Origin: Verrucomicrobiota bacterium
Lineage (GTDB): Bacteria > Verrucomicrobiota > Verrucomicrobiia > Verrucomicrobiales > DEV007
Length of the DNA: 64,000 nt
Direction: 5' to 3'
Assembly (NCBI GenBank): GCA_030625775.1
Contig: DAOUQC010000004.1
Location: forward strand, 1-64,000
Of the stretch, positions 47,751-56,318 are shown piece after piece. The notes under the pieces were generated by a model. That model had not been told where the DNA came from. It did not search any database and saw only the letters and a list, made by a program, of their open reading frames with translations. Each line of letters starts with the position of its first letter. Positions within the stretch are counted from its first letter, which is position 1. Both the position numbers and the translations under genes were made by a program.

Positions 47751-48404
47751 TTATAGAGCTGCTATGATCTCGCTTAAATTCATTTCTTCCATAGAGCCCA
47801 GCTGAATGGCTGCGCAGCTGAACTCAAGGTGCCGGGTAACTGGACCGGGAATAACCACACAGGACATACCTGCTTGCACAGCTGCATTCAAACCATTCAA
47901 TGAGTCTTCAAAAACCACCGCTTCAGACGGCTCGACATCCAGGGCTTTTGCGGCCAACAAAAACAGTTCTGGTGAGGGTTTTGGTTTTTGCACATCTTCA
48001 AGACAATGGGTGCTATGAAAGTGCTTCCTCAGGCTGAGCTTTTCCAGATGCTGATCCACCCAGTGACGAGGTGAACTGGAGGCCACCGCGCAAGGCATAC
48101 CCAGGTCATCCGCTTCGCTGAGACATTTTTTTATACCGGGCAACGGTTGCCGGCCTTGCAGGCAATCCCGGATAGATTCCACTCTTTTTGCATTCCAGAA
48201 CTGCCAATCAATTTCCCCTGTATATCTGCGTTCTAGTTCTGCCACAGGATCAAAGGCATTTTCATCACTGCCTACACAGTTGGCGTACTCTTTGATATCG
48301 AGCTCATGGCCGTGGTGTTCATAACATTGTTGCCAAGCCTGGTAGACAGGAAGTTCTGTTTCTAGAATCAATCCATCAAAATCAAAAATACATGCTTTAA
48401 TCAC
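47751..48404 (-). CDS. HAD-superfamily hydrolase, beta-phosphoglucomutase-like
   Basis: A 217-residue HAD hydrolase, subfamily IA. Motif I is DFDGLILETE near the N terminus, motif II SSS in AVASSSPRHW, motif III KPKPSPELF and motif IV FEDSLNGLNAA. Likely a sugar or nucleotide phosphatase/mutase. It starts with GTG at 48404, overlapping the LysR gene's end by 8 nt, so the two are cotranscribed. The link suggests that the regulator responds to a compound connected with this enzyme's substrate (inference). Confidence 0.9.
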   Translation of the reverse strand: MIKACIFDFDGLILETELPVYQAWQQCYEHHGHELDIKEYANCVGSDENAFDPVAELERRYTGEIDWQFWNAKRVESIRDCLQGRQPLPGIKKCLSEADDLGMPCAVASSSPRHWVDQHLEKLSLRKHFHSTHCLEDVQKPKPSPELFLLAAKALDVEPSEAVVFEDSLNGLNAAVQAGMSCVVIPGPVTRHLEFSCAAIQLGSMEEMNLSEIIAAL

Positions 48405-49353
48405 TTTTTTTTGCTGGTTTTCTACGGGAAACTTCTTTTTTACGCCCGACCGCTACTGCCTGATCCTGCATAATTTGGCCAGCGTAAACACGAACAATTT
48501 CCATGAAACGCTCTCCCACCTTTTGCAAATTACCCGTATGCATAAGCCCAATGGCAAGGGGAGGAAATCCTTTCAGAGGTATGCTGGTTACGTTCTCTGG
48601 CAAAACAAGCTGCGGCATAGCAACCGACAAACCGTAACCAAAACCCTGTGCAACATAGGATATCACCAGTTCTAGCGTAGTCACCTCTACACAGGGTTGC
48701 CAGGTCAAATTCTGTTCTGATAAACCCCTTTGAAACAGTCTGGCGACCGTTTCATTCGGTAACAGCGACACTAGGGGCTCATTGATCCGGTAATCTCCCT
48801 TCTGGGCTTCTTTTACCAAATCAGCAAATGTCTTTATATTTTTGTCTTCCTGTACCAGTAAAATCAAAGGCAACTCGATCAGTTTTTCTGTGTAGACCGT
48901 TGCTGATACTTTTTCGTCACAAAGAGTCACTGCAATATCCGCCTCTTGTTTTAATAGCGCCGTTTCCGCCCCCGGTGCGGGAAGTTCACGCAGAGTGAGT
49001 CTCAGATCCGGATATTCCGAACGCAACTTTCCCAAAACCTCGGGCAGGTGATTGGCAAGCACTGATGTTGGTGCTGCCAACCGCAGATGATCTCTCCCCT
49101 CTCCGCAAACCCGGCTGCGCATTTCTTCCATTCTAGAAAAAAACGGGTAAACGTAATTATACAGCTGTTCACCTGCCGGAGTCAGAACAAAAGGACGACG
49201 CTGAAATAAGGGAGTGCCAAGAGATCCTTCAAGGTTCAGCATCTGCCCACTCACCGCGGGTTGCTGGATACCATACGGCATTCGTCGCACGGCAGGCGTA
49301 ATGCCTTCGTACTTGGCTACGTAATAAAAGAGTTCCAAATGATGAACGTTCAT
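48397..49353 (-). CDS. LysR-family transcriptional regulator
   Basis: A 318-residue LysR-type regulator. The N-terminal winged helix-turn-helix begins MNVHHLELFYYVAKYEGITPAVRRM and continues QQPAVSGQMLNLEGSLGTPLFQRRPFVLTPAGEQL. The effector-binding domain follows from about residue 85 (LRLAAPTSVLANHLPEVLGKL). The C terminus is basic (RKKEVSRRKPAKKSD). ATG at 49353. Overlaps the HAD gene downstream by 8 nt. The helix-turn-helix has an unusual RMPYGIQQPAVSG segment, one or two residues different from the common HxTxAA pattern. Confidence 0.92.
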   Translation of the reverse strand: MNVHHLELFYYVAKYEGITPAVRRMPYGIQQPAVSGQMLNLEGSLGTPLFQRRPFVLTPAGEQLYNYVYPFFSRMEEMRSRVCGEGRDHLRLAAPTSVLANHLPEVLGKLRSEYPDLRLTLRELPAPGAETALLKQEADIAVTLCDEKVSATVYTEKLIELPLILLVQEDKNIKTFADLVKEAQKGDYRINEPLVSLLPNETVARLFQRGLSEQNLTWQPCVEVTTLELVISYVAQGFGYGLSVAMPQLVLPENVTSIPLKGFPPLAIGLMHTGNLQKVGERFMEIVRVYAGQIMQDQAVAVGRKKEVSRRKPAKKSD

Positions 49354-49477
49354 AGTGGCAGCGATCTGTACCAACTAACACGTTTAACCTGCTTCTGACA
49401 AGTGCGGCACGAAAGTCCAATGAATCTCCACTCTACTCTCGCTAAAATCCTGCCCGCATCCCCCCTCGAACACACAA

Positions 49478-49846
49478 TCAGTACCTAAACACGGTGCTAA
49501 GCGCCGCCAGCATAGAACCTACAAATGAAAACAATACACCCATTGGTAATTGCCAGGTCCAATCCCCCGTCAAACTAAGGGCCACTACCAACCAGCCCGC
49601 CATAACCGCCAGTGGTGCTACGCCAAAGAAGAAATATAAACTTCTTTTGTCAAGCTTGGGCAAATCTGCACAGCGGGCATCCACCCTGCTGTCCCTTGCA
49701 AACGCCCCGGATGTCCTGGATCCTTCAGCCACCCCAGCCACCCCAGCCATGCCGGTCGTCCCAGATATCCTGGCCAGTTCTGTTGTTCTGTTGCTCTTTA
49801 ACCCCTGGGAGTATTCCTGGGAGTAGAGTGTTGTGCTATTTATCAT
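49478..49846 (-). CDS. Small two-helix membrane protein, unknown
   Basis: A 122-residue predicted protein. The N-terminal half is polar with a GMAGVAGVAEG segment encoded by a short repeated motif; the C-terminal half has two membrane helices (LYFFFGVAPLAVMAGWLVVALSL and LPMGVLFSFVGSMLAALSTVF). No family recognised. It lies downstream of recA on the same strand, 80 bp apart. Confidence 0.5.
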   Translation of the reverse strand: MINSTTLYSQEYSQGLKSNRTTELARISGTTGMAGVAGVAEGSRTSGAFARDSRVDARCADLPKLDKRSLYFFFGVAPLAVMAGWLVVALSLTGDWTWQLPMGVLFSFVGSMLAALSTVFRY

Positions 49847-49926
49847 CTTGTGTATTTATATAACCCTATTACTAGGATGTTAATATTCTAAAATTTGGGT
49901 CTGGTGCTTAAATTTAAGCCACAATT

Positions 49927-51141
49927 TCAGTCGTTCGATTCTTTCTCGCTGTCATCCATCTTTGCCTTTACAGCTACTTCGAGCTCACTGTAGAGGTTCT
50001 CATCTGCCTTGAGCGCTTCTTTTGCAGCGTCTCGGCCTTGCGCCAATTGGGTGCCTTTATAGCTGAACCAGGAACCGCGCTTCTGCAAAATTTCATGCTC
50101 TATCGCCAGATCCAACAGCGAGCCAACCGCTGAAATACCTTCGTTGAACATGATGTCAAACTCGGCTTCTCCATAGGGAGGAGCCACTTTGTTTTTTACC
50201 ACCTTCACACGAGTGCGATTGCCCATCATCGTTCCGTCGGAAGCCTTAATGGCCCCAATCCGTCGTATGTCACAGCGAACACTACTATAAAATTTGAGTG
50301 CGCGCCCACCCGGGGTGGTTTCCGGATTGCCGAACATGACGCCAATTTTCTCACGAATCTGATTAGTAAAGATAACAGTTGTTCTGGCTTTGGCTATCAA
50401 CGAGGTTAACTTTCGCATCGCTGCGCTCATCAGACGCGCTTGAGCACCCACAGTCGTATCACCAATTTCTCCATCCAACTCCTGCTTGGTCACCAAAGCC
50501 GCGACGGAATCCAATACAATCACATCCAAAGCATTGGATCGAACCAATGTTTCGACAATGCGCAGAGCTTCTTCTCCCGAGCTCGGTTGAGATACCAGCA
50601 GTTCATCTAGGTTCACCCCCAGGCGTTTTGAGTATTGTGGATCCAGTGCATGTTCCACATCCACAAAGCCTGCCAGTCCTCCCTGTTTCTGGGCCTGCGC
50701 GATAGCTGTCAGGCACAAGGTGGTTTTACCGGACGATTCCGGCCCGTAAACTTCAATAATCCTGCCCCGCGGAAAACCCCCTACTCCGAGTGCTCTATCA
50801 ATCAGTAAGTTGCCGGTTGGAATGACATCGACATCCACCCGGGTATGCTCTCCCAGGCGCATAATAGCACCTTCACCGTAGTCCTTTTGGATTTGTGATA
50901 TTGCCAAATCGAGGTTTTTCCCCCTTGCTGCCGCCAAGCGACTTTTTTCAGCAGAAACTGCCGCTTTTGCCTTGTTGTCTTTTTTTTCGCTGCTTGACAT
51001 TTTTTTGAGATCTTTATTGCCGGTAACTTCTTTGCTCTGGGGGGGCGTCGAATTTGTCTGCTTACTTTGCTTAACAGAGTTGCTACTAGGCTTTGATGAA
51101 CTTGGGTCTTTTGTTGTGTTGGGTGATAACAGTTGTGGCAT
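49927..51141 (-). CDS. recA: Recombinase RecA
   Basis: DNA strand-exchange and SOS coprotease protein. Core motifs: [13 protein letters not shown] (Walker A), [11 protein letters not shown] (Walker B), the loop region [15 protein letters not shown] and [13 protein letters not shown]. The typical core begins near MSSSEKKDN at 51000. From the ATG at 51141 there are 47 extra Ser/Lys/Thr/Pro/Gln-rich residues, open and free of stops, so the protein would be 404 residues instead of the usual 357. Which start is used is uncertain. The gene is followed by a small membrane protein. A 16-bp dyad lies just upstream. Confidence 0.96.
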   Translation of the reverse strand: MPQLLSPNTTKDPSSSKPSSNSVKQSKQTNSTPPQSKEVTGNKDLKKMSSSEKKDNKAKAAVSAEKSRLAAARGKNLDLAISQIQKDYGEGAIMRLGEHTRVDVDVIPTGNLLIDRALGVGGFPRGRIIEVYGPESSGKTTLCLTAIAQAQKQGGLAGFVDVEHALDPQYSKRLGVNLDELLVSQPSSGEEALRIVETLVRSNALDVIVLDSVAALVTKQELDGEIGDTTVGAQARLMSAAMRKLTSLIAKARTTVIFTNQIREKIGVMFGNPETTPGGRALKFYSSVRCDIRRIGAIKASDGTMMGNRTRVKVVKNKVAPPYGEAEFDIMFNEGISAVGSLLDLAIEHEILQKRGSWFSYKGTQLAQGRDAAKEALKADENLYSELEVAVKAKMDDSEKESND

Positions 51142-51150
51142 GATTTTCAA

Positions 51151-51166
51151 TGGTTTTTACAAACCA
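51151..51166. promoter_or_regulatory. Dyad upstream of recA, possible SOS operator
   Basis: TGGTTT-TTAC-AAACCA is a perfect 6-bp dyad with a 4-nt spacer, 9 bp upstream of the 51141 ATG. A second weaker half-site, TGTTC-ATTT-GTCCA, is at 51177-51190. Verrucomicrobial LexA sites have been described as TGTTC-N4-GAACA, so the spacing fits but the sequence differs. Confidence 0.35.
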
Positions 51167-51307
51167 TATCAATAACTGTTCATTTGTCCAGTGTAAAAAT
51201 GAATACTGTTAAAATTTACGCTTCTTTTTTTGCCCAAGACCTGTGCATAAGGGTTTCCATTCTTTAAAAAAATTTCCGTTATCGTCACAGAATACTCTTT
51301 AAAATGC

Positions 51308-52339
51308 TTAATATTGATCACTCCAGTTCAAATAGTTCTCAAGCAGGCCCCGGTACGCGATCGCCATACGGATGATGATGAATGCCACGACTAACAAAAC
51401 CAGCCAATGGAAAATCCGCGGTGCCCACTCCGTAAGGCGGTCAACTGACTCATGTGCTGCTTTCCGGTAATAATCCCTCCAGCGACCAAAATCCTCATCC
51501 AGGACCCCTGCCAGTTCGGCATTTGCGATTGAACGTCGGAAATCTTCGGGATACACCCCTGTTTGCCCGGCAAGTGTTTCGGCAAGGCTTAGCCCCTGCT
51601 TGAGCTTTTTGGAACCTGTACAGCTAGCCAACATAAGCTGCCCGCTTCCCGACGAAGCTCCGGCATAATATAGAGCACGGTCCATTTTTTGACCGGATTT
51701 CAAGGCCATATGAAATACTTCGCAAAATCGAGACATGGCCAGACTGCGACGCATATTCCCCAACAAAGGTATTTTGTTCAAATAACAATCACAGGCTGAT
51801 GACACCCTCGAGCGTTTCAGCAAGTAGGCAAACAGAGTGATCACCATGGCAATAGCTATATAGAAGGCCACCACCATTAAAAATCCAAATTTTAGGCTGT
51901 CCCAGGCTGCCGTCTCTTTTGCCATGGGGTTCCACGAAGCCATTAAAGGGACTGCTACCAGCCCCATGATGATACCGCCATGCAGCAACACTATGGGATA
52001 TGCCAAGCCCTTTCTAATTTTTTGGCGGCTTTCCAGTGCCATTTTGAAATGTTGCTCTAAATGCTGAAAACTTTGTTCCAGCAATCCGGCATCTTCTCCC
52101 GCTTTGATCAAATTAATTTCGATTTGAGTGATATCGAGTGGTAGGTCGGCTACCGCCTGACCAAGCGTTTTTTTATTTCGCAAGCCTTTCTGAACACCAA
52201 GGCAATATACCCGGTGGCACACTGGAACCCCTGCTTGCTCGGTAATAGCTTTACAGGCATTTTCAAAACCAAAACCTGAACGGACAAATTTTGCCAGCTC
52301 AGCATAGAGCAAATATTTTTGCTTATTGGAAAACCTCAT
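51308..52339 (-). CDS. Type II secretion / pilus inner-membrane protein, GspF-like
   Basis: A 343-residue T2SSF-domain membrane protein with two T2SSF repeats: LLYAELAKFVRSGFGFENACKAI (N-terminal) and MSRFCEVFHMALKSGQKMDRALYYAGA (C-terminal). Membrane segments are at about 125-145 and 165-190 and near the end (WLVLLVVAFIIIRMAI). An internal TQIEINLIKAGEDAGLLEQSF segment matches GspF. Somewhat shorter than typical GspF. It is isolated from other secretion genes, like the pseudopilin at 44821-45363. ATG at 52339 preferred over a TTG at 52375. Confidence 0.9.
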   Translation of the reverse strand: MRFSNKQKYLLYAELAKFVRSGFGFENACKAITEQAGVPVCHRVYCLGVQKGLRNKKTLGQAVADLPLDITQIEINLIKAGEDAGLLEQSFQHLEQHFKMALESRQKIRKGLAYPIVLLHGGIIMGLVAVPLMASWNPMAKETAAWDSLKFGFLMVVAFYIAIAMVITLFAYLLKRSRVSSACDCYLNKIPLLGNMRRSLAMSRFCEVFHMALKSGQKMDRALYYAGASSGSGQLMLASCTGSKKLKQGLSLAETLAGQTGVYPEDFRRSIANAELAGVLDEDFGRWRDYYRKAAHESVDRLTEWAPRIFHWLVLLVVAFIIIRMAIAYRGLLENYLNWSDQY

Positions 52340-52695
52340 CACCGAAAACTCAAAGCATGTTTCTTTGTCGCGCAAAACACCAGATTTAATTCCTTTCGTT
52401 CATTTTTTTGTTTTAACACACCCTTTTTACTAACATGAAAAATAAGCTTGTATTTTCATCATTTAGTCCTTCCCTATATTATCATGGCTTAAACTGCCCT
52501 AAAAAATTTACTTTTTAATTTTGGTACAAACCCCTAAATATAAACTGGTTATATATATATTTGAGTTCAAAAAACAGCCTTATTCCTACTCAGGCTTAAT
52601 AGTGGTATTGATTATCGTCTGTTTTCTTATTTTCGATCCCGCTGGTTTTCGAATCAATTGCGATTATTCTATCCACAACTTTTTTTGGAACTATT
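52340..52695. other. 356-bp AT-rich region between divergent T2SSF and ribD genes
   Basis: Clearly AT-rich. Contains an inverted repeat ATGAAAA...TTTTCAT (52435-52459) and a DnaA-box-like CTATCCACA at about 52669-52677. It must hold both promoters. A frame at 52521-52706 encodes a hydrophobic peptide but overlaps ribD and looks fortuitous. Confidence 0.45.
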
Positions 52696-53724
52696 TTGCT
52701 TTCTGACGACGAACATTTTATGAAGCTCGCCCTTAAACAGGCGAAAAAGGGCTTGGGTCAAACCAGTCCGAATCCTCCCGTGGGCGCTATTATTGTTTCT
52801 TCCAGAGGAAGCGTTCTTGGTAGCGGCTATCATCATCAGGCAGGACTGGCTCATGCGGAAATCGACGCCATTGACAAAACATTGGCCAATCACTCAGCCA
52901 GGCAGCTAAAAAACTCTACGCTTTATATCACTCTCGAGCCCTGCTCCACCTGCGGCAAAACCCCGGCGTGTACTGACAGCATTATCAAACACCAATTTGC
53001 CCGTGTGGTATACGGGTGTTCTGATCCCAATCCCGCCCACCGGGGCCGTGCAAAACAATTATTGAGCCGTGGAGGTATTGTAGTTACAAGCTGTATTTTG
53101 CATCAAGAATGCCAGGCGCTTATTCGTTATTTTACCAAAGCTGTCACTACTGGTCTGCCCTGGCTGATTGCCAAATCAGCCATGACCCTTGATGGTTGCA
53201 CCACTCTGCCTGCAGGGCAAGGACCATGGATTACTGGCAAGGAAGCTCTAAACGATGTGCAAAAGCTGCGCTCCCAGGTGGATGCTATTTTGATTGGTGG
53301 GGCAACTTTGCGGCAGGATGATCCCCTACTTACTCTAAGGGGCAATTATTCCAAAAAAACTCAGCGCCAGCCTTGGCGTGTCATTACTTCGCTATCCGGA
53401 GAGTTACCTGAAAAATCCCGGGTTTTCACTGATATCCATCGGGATCGTACTCAGGTTTACCTCAACAAATCATTGCGTCAGGTCCTCAAAAGCCTGGCAA
53501 AACAAGGCATACACTCTGTTTTATTGGAATCGGGCGGCAAACTTCTTGCTAATGCATTGAAAAACGATCTCGTGGACGAACTGGTCTTTTATTATGCGCC
53601 CCTGGTTGGCGGGGGTGATAAACATGCGGTTCAGTTGAACAATCTGAGCAAAGCCCTTTATGACATTAAAGGCAAAAAATTCGGTGCTGACCTGCGAATA
53701 AGAGGGCTTATCAAACGTTGTTGA
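52696..53724 (+). CDS. ribD: Bifunctional riboflavin deaminase/reductase
   Basis: A 342-residue RibD. The N-terminal deaminase zinc site is seen as HAEIDAI and LEPCSTCGKTPACTDSI, with TSPNPPVGAIIV before it. The C-terminal reductase domain begins at about 145 (LIAKSAMTLDGCTTLPAGQ) and includes LIGGATLRQDDPLLT and the NADPH site VLLESGGKLLANAL. It appears to start with TTG at 52696 (GGAA is upstream); the first ATG at 52720 would cut into the conserved N terminus. Catalyses the second and third steps of riboflavin synthesis. No FMN riboswitch was recognised. Confidence 0.93.
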   Translation: MLSDDEHFMKLALKQAKKGLGQTSPNPPVGAIIVSSRGSVLGSGYHHQAGLAHAEIDAIDKTLANHSARQLKNSTLYITLEPCSTCGKTPACTDSIIKHQFARVVYGCSDPNPAHRGRAKQLLSRGGIVVTSCILHQECQALIRYFTKAVTTGLPWLIAKSAMTLDGCTTLPAGQGPWITGKEALNDVQKLRSQVDAILIGGATLRQDDPLLTLRGNYSKKTQRQPWRVITSLSGELPEKSRVFTDIHRDRTQVYLNKSLRQVLKSLAKQGIHSVLLESGGKLLANALKNDLVDELVFYYAPLVGGGDKHAVQLNNLSKALYDIKGKKFGADLRIRGLIKRC

Positions 53725-53745
53725 AACTATCCAAACTACATTTAG

Positions 53746-54285
53746 ATGCCACAAAATATAACTGAGCGCTGTGTGTTTTTTGACCGGGATGGAGTCGTCA
53801 ACCGCTCGCCCGGTAAGGGATATGTCTTGGAGTGGGACCAATTCACGTTCACTGCTGGAATCGCTGAGGTGATTAAGTTGGTCAAACAACAAGGATGGCT
53901 AGCCATCCTGATTACCAGCCAGCGTGGTGTTGGAAAGGGTTTGATGTCTGCTTCAGACTTGCAACGAATTCATTTTCAAATGCAAAAGAAGCTGACCCAA
54001 AGTCAGGCTGATTTCGATGCCATTTATGCATATACAGAAACTCCGAATTGCCCACATGTTGCCAAACCCGATCCGGAAATGTTGCTCACAGCTGCCGGAA
54101 GCTTCAATATTGATCTGGCACAATCATGGATGATTGGAGATTCTGACCGTGATATCATTATGGGCCACAATGCTGGTTTAAAGGGATGCATTCGTTTTCT
54201 ATCGGACAAATCCCCTGCTGTAACAGCCGAGTATACCGTAAGCGATACGACAGCTCTTAAAGTTTTGCTCGCTGATTTGCTGTGA
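53746..54285 (+). CDS. HAD-IIIA phosphatase, GmhB-like without zinc loop
   Basis: A 179-residue HAD-IIIA hydrolase resembling D-glycero-D-manno-heptose 1,7-bisphosphate phosphatase. Motif I is FFDRDGVVNRSPGKGY, motif II TSQRGVGKG, motif III KPDPEML, motif IV GDSDRDIIMGHNAG. The four-cysteine/histidine zinc loop of GmhB is missing; only CPH remains in NCPHVAKPDP. It follows ribD by 21 bp, so it may dephosphorylate the riboflavin intermediate after RibD (inference; the phosphatase of that step is often a HAD protein). Confidence 0.87.
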   Translation: MPQNITERCVFFDRDGVVNRSPGKGYVLEWDQFTFTAGIAEVIKLVKQQGWLAILITSQRGVGKGLMSASDLQRIHFQMQKKLTQSQADFDAIYAYTETPNCPHVAKPDPEMLLTAAGSFNIDLAQSWMIGDSDRDIIMGHNAGLKGCIRFLSDKSPAVTAEYTVSDTTALKVLLADLL

Positions 54286-54295
54286 CTAAAAAGTT

Positions 54296-56167
54296 CTATT
54301 TCTGCGACCTTTTCTGCCCCTTCTCCATCCAAACGGCCAGCAAAGCAATATCTGCTGGCGTGATACCGCTGACACGTCCGGCCTGTCCCAAGGTTGCCGG
54401 TCTGATCTCTTCCAGACGCTGCCGAGCCTCTACTTTTAATCCCCGCACTTCACTGTAATCCAATGACTTTGGAATCTCACGATTCTCAAGCTTTTTTGTG
54501 CGGCTGATCATTTGCTCCTGGCGCTTGATATAGCCGGCATATTTCACATCAATTTCTACCATTTCCCAGCTGCTTGATGGCAACTGTTTACGCAGATCTT
54601 CATCAATATCTAACCAGGAGACGTCCTGACGACGAAGCCATTTTTCTATCGCTGTTCCTTGAAAGTTATTTTTTGCAACAAAGGTCCTGGCCTCATCTAA
54701 GTTTTTTTGCAAACTGGCAGTTCGTTCTGCCCGCTCGCTGGTCACCAGTCCCCTTTCGGCTGCCTTCGGTGTAAGGCGCAGATCAGCATTGTCCTGACGC
54801 AGCAACAAGCGGTACTCTGCCCTGCTGGTAAACATCCTATAGGGTTCTATCGTACCTTTAGTTACCAAATCATCGATCATCACCCCGATGTAGGCTTCTT
54901 CCCGGCCTAAAACAAAGGCATTCTCTCCTTTCACCTTCAAGGCAGCATTCGCCCCGGCCATCAAACCCTGACCAGCTGCTTCTTCATAACCGCTGGTACC
55001 ATTGATCTGGCCTGCAAAATATAGTCCTTCTATTTTCTTGGTTTCCAGTGTCCGATTGAGTTGTGTCGGGTCACAAGCATCATATTCCACTGCGTAACCG
55101 GCTCTCAATATCTGTGCGTTTTCCAAACCGGCAATGGTTCTTATAAAGTCATACTGAATTTCATAAGGCAAGCTAGTTGAGATACCATTGATATAGAATT
55201 CCTGTGTGTGACGACCTTCCGGTTCAAGGAAAAGCTGATGCCTTTCTTTATCAGCAAACCTCACCACCTTGTCTTCAATGGACGGGCAATATCGAGGCCC
55301 AACGCCTTCTATTATACCAGAATACATGGGCGATTGATCCAGTCCACCACGGATCACATCGTGTGTTTTTGCATTGGTGTGAGTGATCCAACACGGTAAT
55401 TGTTCCATGTGGAACAATTTATCAGCCCAGGGGTTCAGTGTGAAAATATCATCTTTTTCCTTTGTGATCGTATCAGACATAAAGGAAAACTTCGGTATAT
55501 CAGCATCCCCTTCCTGCTTCTCACACTTGCTAAAATCAATCGTACGACCATTAACCCGGCAAGGCGTTCCAGTTTTCATCCTTTCAATCACAAATCCTAG
55601 TTTTGCCAGAATGTCACTGAGCGTCGACATCGCATCCCCCATCCTGCCCCCCTTTTGATTCTGCATGCCCACGTGCAGTAAACCCCGCATAAACGTCCCT
55701 GTGGTAATCACGACAGATCTAGCCGAGTATCTCATTCCCAGACTGGTTTCTATACCTGCTATCTGATCATTTTTTACGATTAAATCGACCACGTTACCCT
55801 GATGCAAATCCAAATTAGGCTCGTTTTCCAAAGTGACTTTTAACCTCGATTGGTAGGCTTTTTTATCACACTGCGCTCTTGGAGCTCTAACACTAGGCCC
55901 CTTCTTTCGATTCAATAGTCTAAACTGGATACCGGTCGCATCGGTATTCAGTCCCATCTCCCCCCCTAAAGCGTCTATTTCACGAACTATGTGACCTTTT
56001 GCCAAACCCCCAATAGCTGGGTTGCACGACATCTGACCAATCGTATCCAGATTCTGAGTGAGCATCGCTACTTGGCAACCCAGCCGGGTAGCTGCTAATG
56101 CAGCTTCAATACCAGCATGGCCAGCACCAATGATGAGAACATCATAAATTTTTGGATAGCTATACAT
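54296..56167 (-). CDS. mnmG: tRNA uridine-5-carboxymethylaminomethyl modification enzyme MnmG (GidA)
   Basis: FAD-dependent partner of MnmE that modifies U34 of several tRNAs; 623 residues. FAD-binding motif VLIIGAGHAGIEAALAA, then TQNLDTIGQMSCNPAIGGLAKGHIVREIDALGGEMG, the NADH region, and NGTSGYEEAAGQGLMAGANAAL. The C-terminal domain ends with ARVSGITPADIALLAVWME-type sequence. A parS-like site lies inside it (55401-55416) and another upstream (56296-56311). mnmG is often close to the chromosome origin. Confidence 0.98.
   Translation of the reverse strand: MYSYPKIYDVLIIGAGHAGIEAALAATRLGCQVAMLTQNLDTIGQMSCNPAIGGLAKGHIVREIDALGGEMGLNTDATGIQFRLLNRKKGPSVRAPRAQCDKKAYQSRLKVTLENEPNLDLHQGNVVDLIVKNDQIAGIETSLGMRYSARSVVITTGTFMRGLLHVGMQNQKGGRMGDAMSTLSDILAKLGFVIERMKTGTPCRVNGRTIDFSKCEKQEGDADIPKFSFMSDTITKEKDDIFTLNPWADKLFHMEQLPCWITHTNAKTHDVIRGGLDQSPMYSGIIEGVGPRYCPSIEDKVVRFADKERHQLFLEPEGRHTQEFYINGISTSLPYEIQYDFIRTIAGLENAQILRAGYAVEYDACDPTQLNRTLETKKIEGLYFAGQINGTSGYEEAAGQGLMAGANAALKVKGENAFVLGREEAYIGVMIDDLVTKGTIEPYRMFTSRAEYRLLLRQDNADLRLTPKAAERGLVTSERAERTASLQKNLDEARTFVAKNNFQGTAIEKWLRRQDVSWLDIDEDLRKQLPSSSWEMVEIDVKYAGYIKRQEQMISRTKKLENREIPKSLDYSEVRGLKVEARQRLEEIRPATLGQAGRVSGITPADIALLAVWMEKGQKRSQK
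55401..55416. promoter_or_regulatory. parS-like site within mnmG
   Basis: TGTTCCATGTGGAACA, 13 of 16 matches to the bacterial parS consensus TGTTTCACGTGAAACA. The centre differs from a perfect palindrome by one base. It lies within coding sequence, as many ParB sites do. Confidence 0.5.
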
Positions 56168-56295
56168 CTTTAGACCTAGTCAAACCTAATCCTGTTGGAG
56201 AATTATTCCTTGAATCAAGTCGCGCACCCTAGACGCGGAAGCTAACTATCTCAAGCACCCCCTGTGATGGATAATGAACACCTTATGGGAAAAAC

Positions 56296-56311
56296 TGTTC
56301 CACGTGGAACG
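56296..56311. promoter_or_regulatory. parS-like site upstream of mnmG
   Basis: TGTTCCACGTGGAACG, containing a perfect 14-bp palindrome GTTCCACGTGGAAC (56297-56310) and matching parS at 13 of 16 positions. It is close to parS variants of Pseudomonas. Located between mnmG (start 56167) and the sulfatase (end 56319). Confidence 0.65.
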
Positions 56312-56318
56312 CCATGCT

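Noticed and set aside
52521-52706. 61-residue hydrophobic frame before ribD.
   Set aside because: Starts with TTG, overlaps the ribD start and is in AT-rich DNA, which often gives spurious hydrophobic frames.
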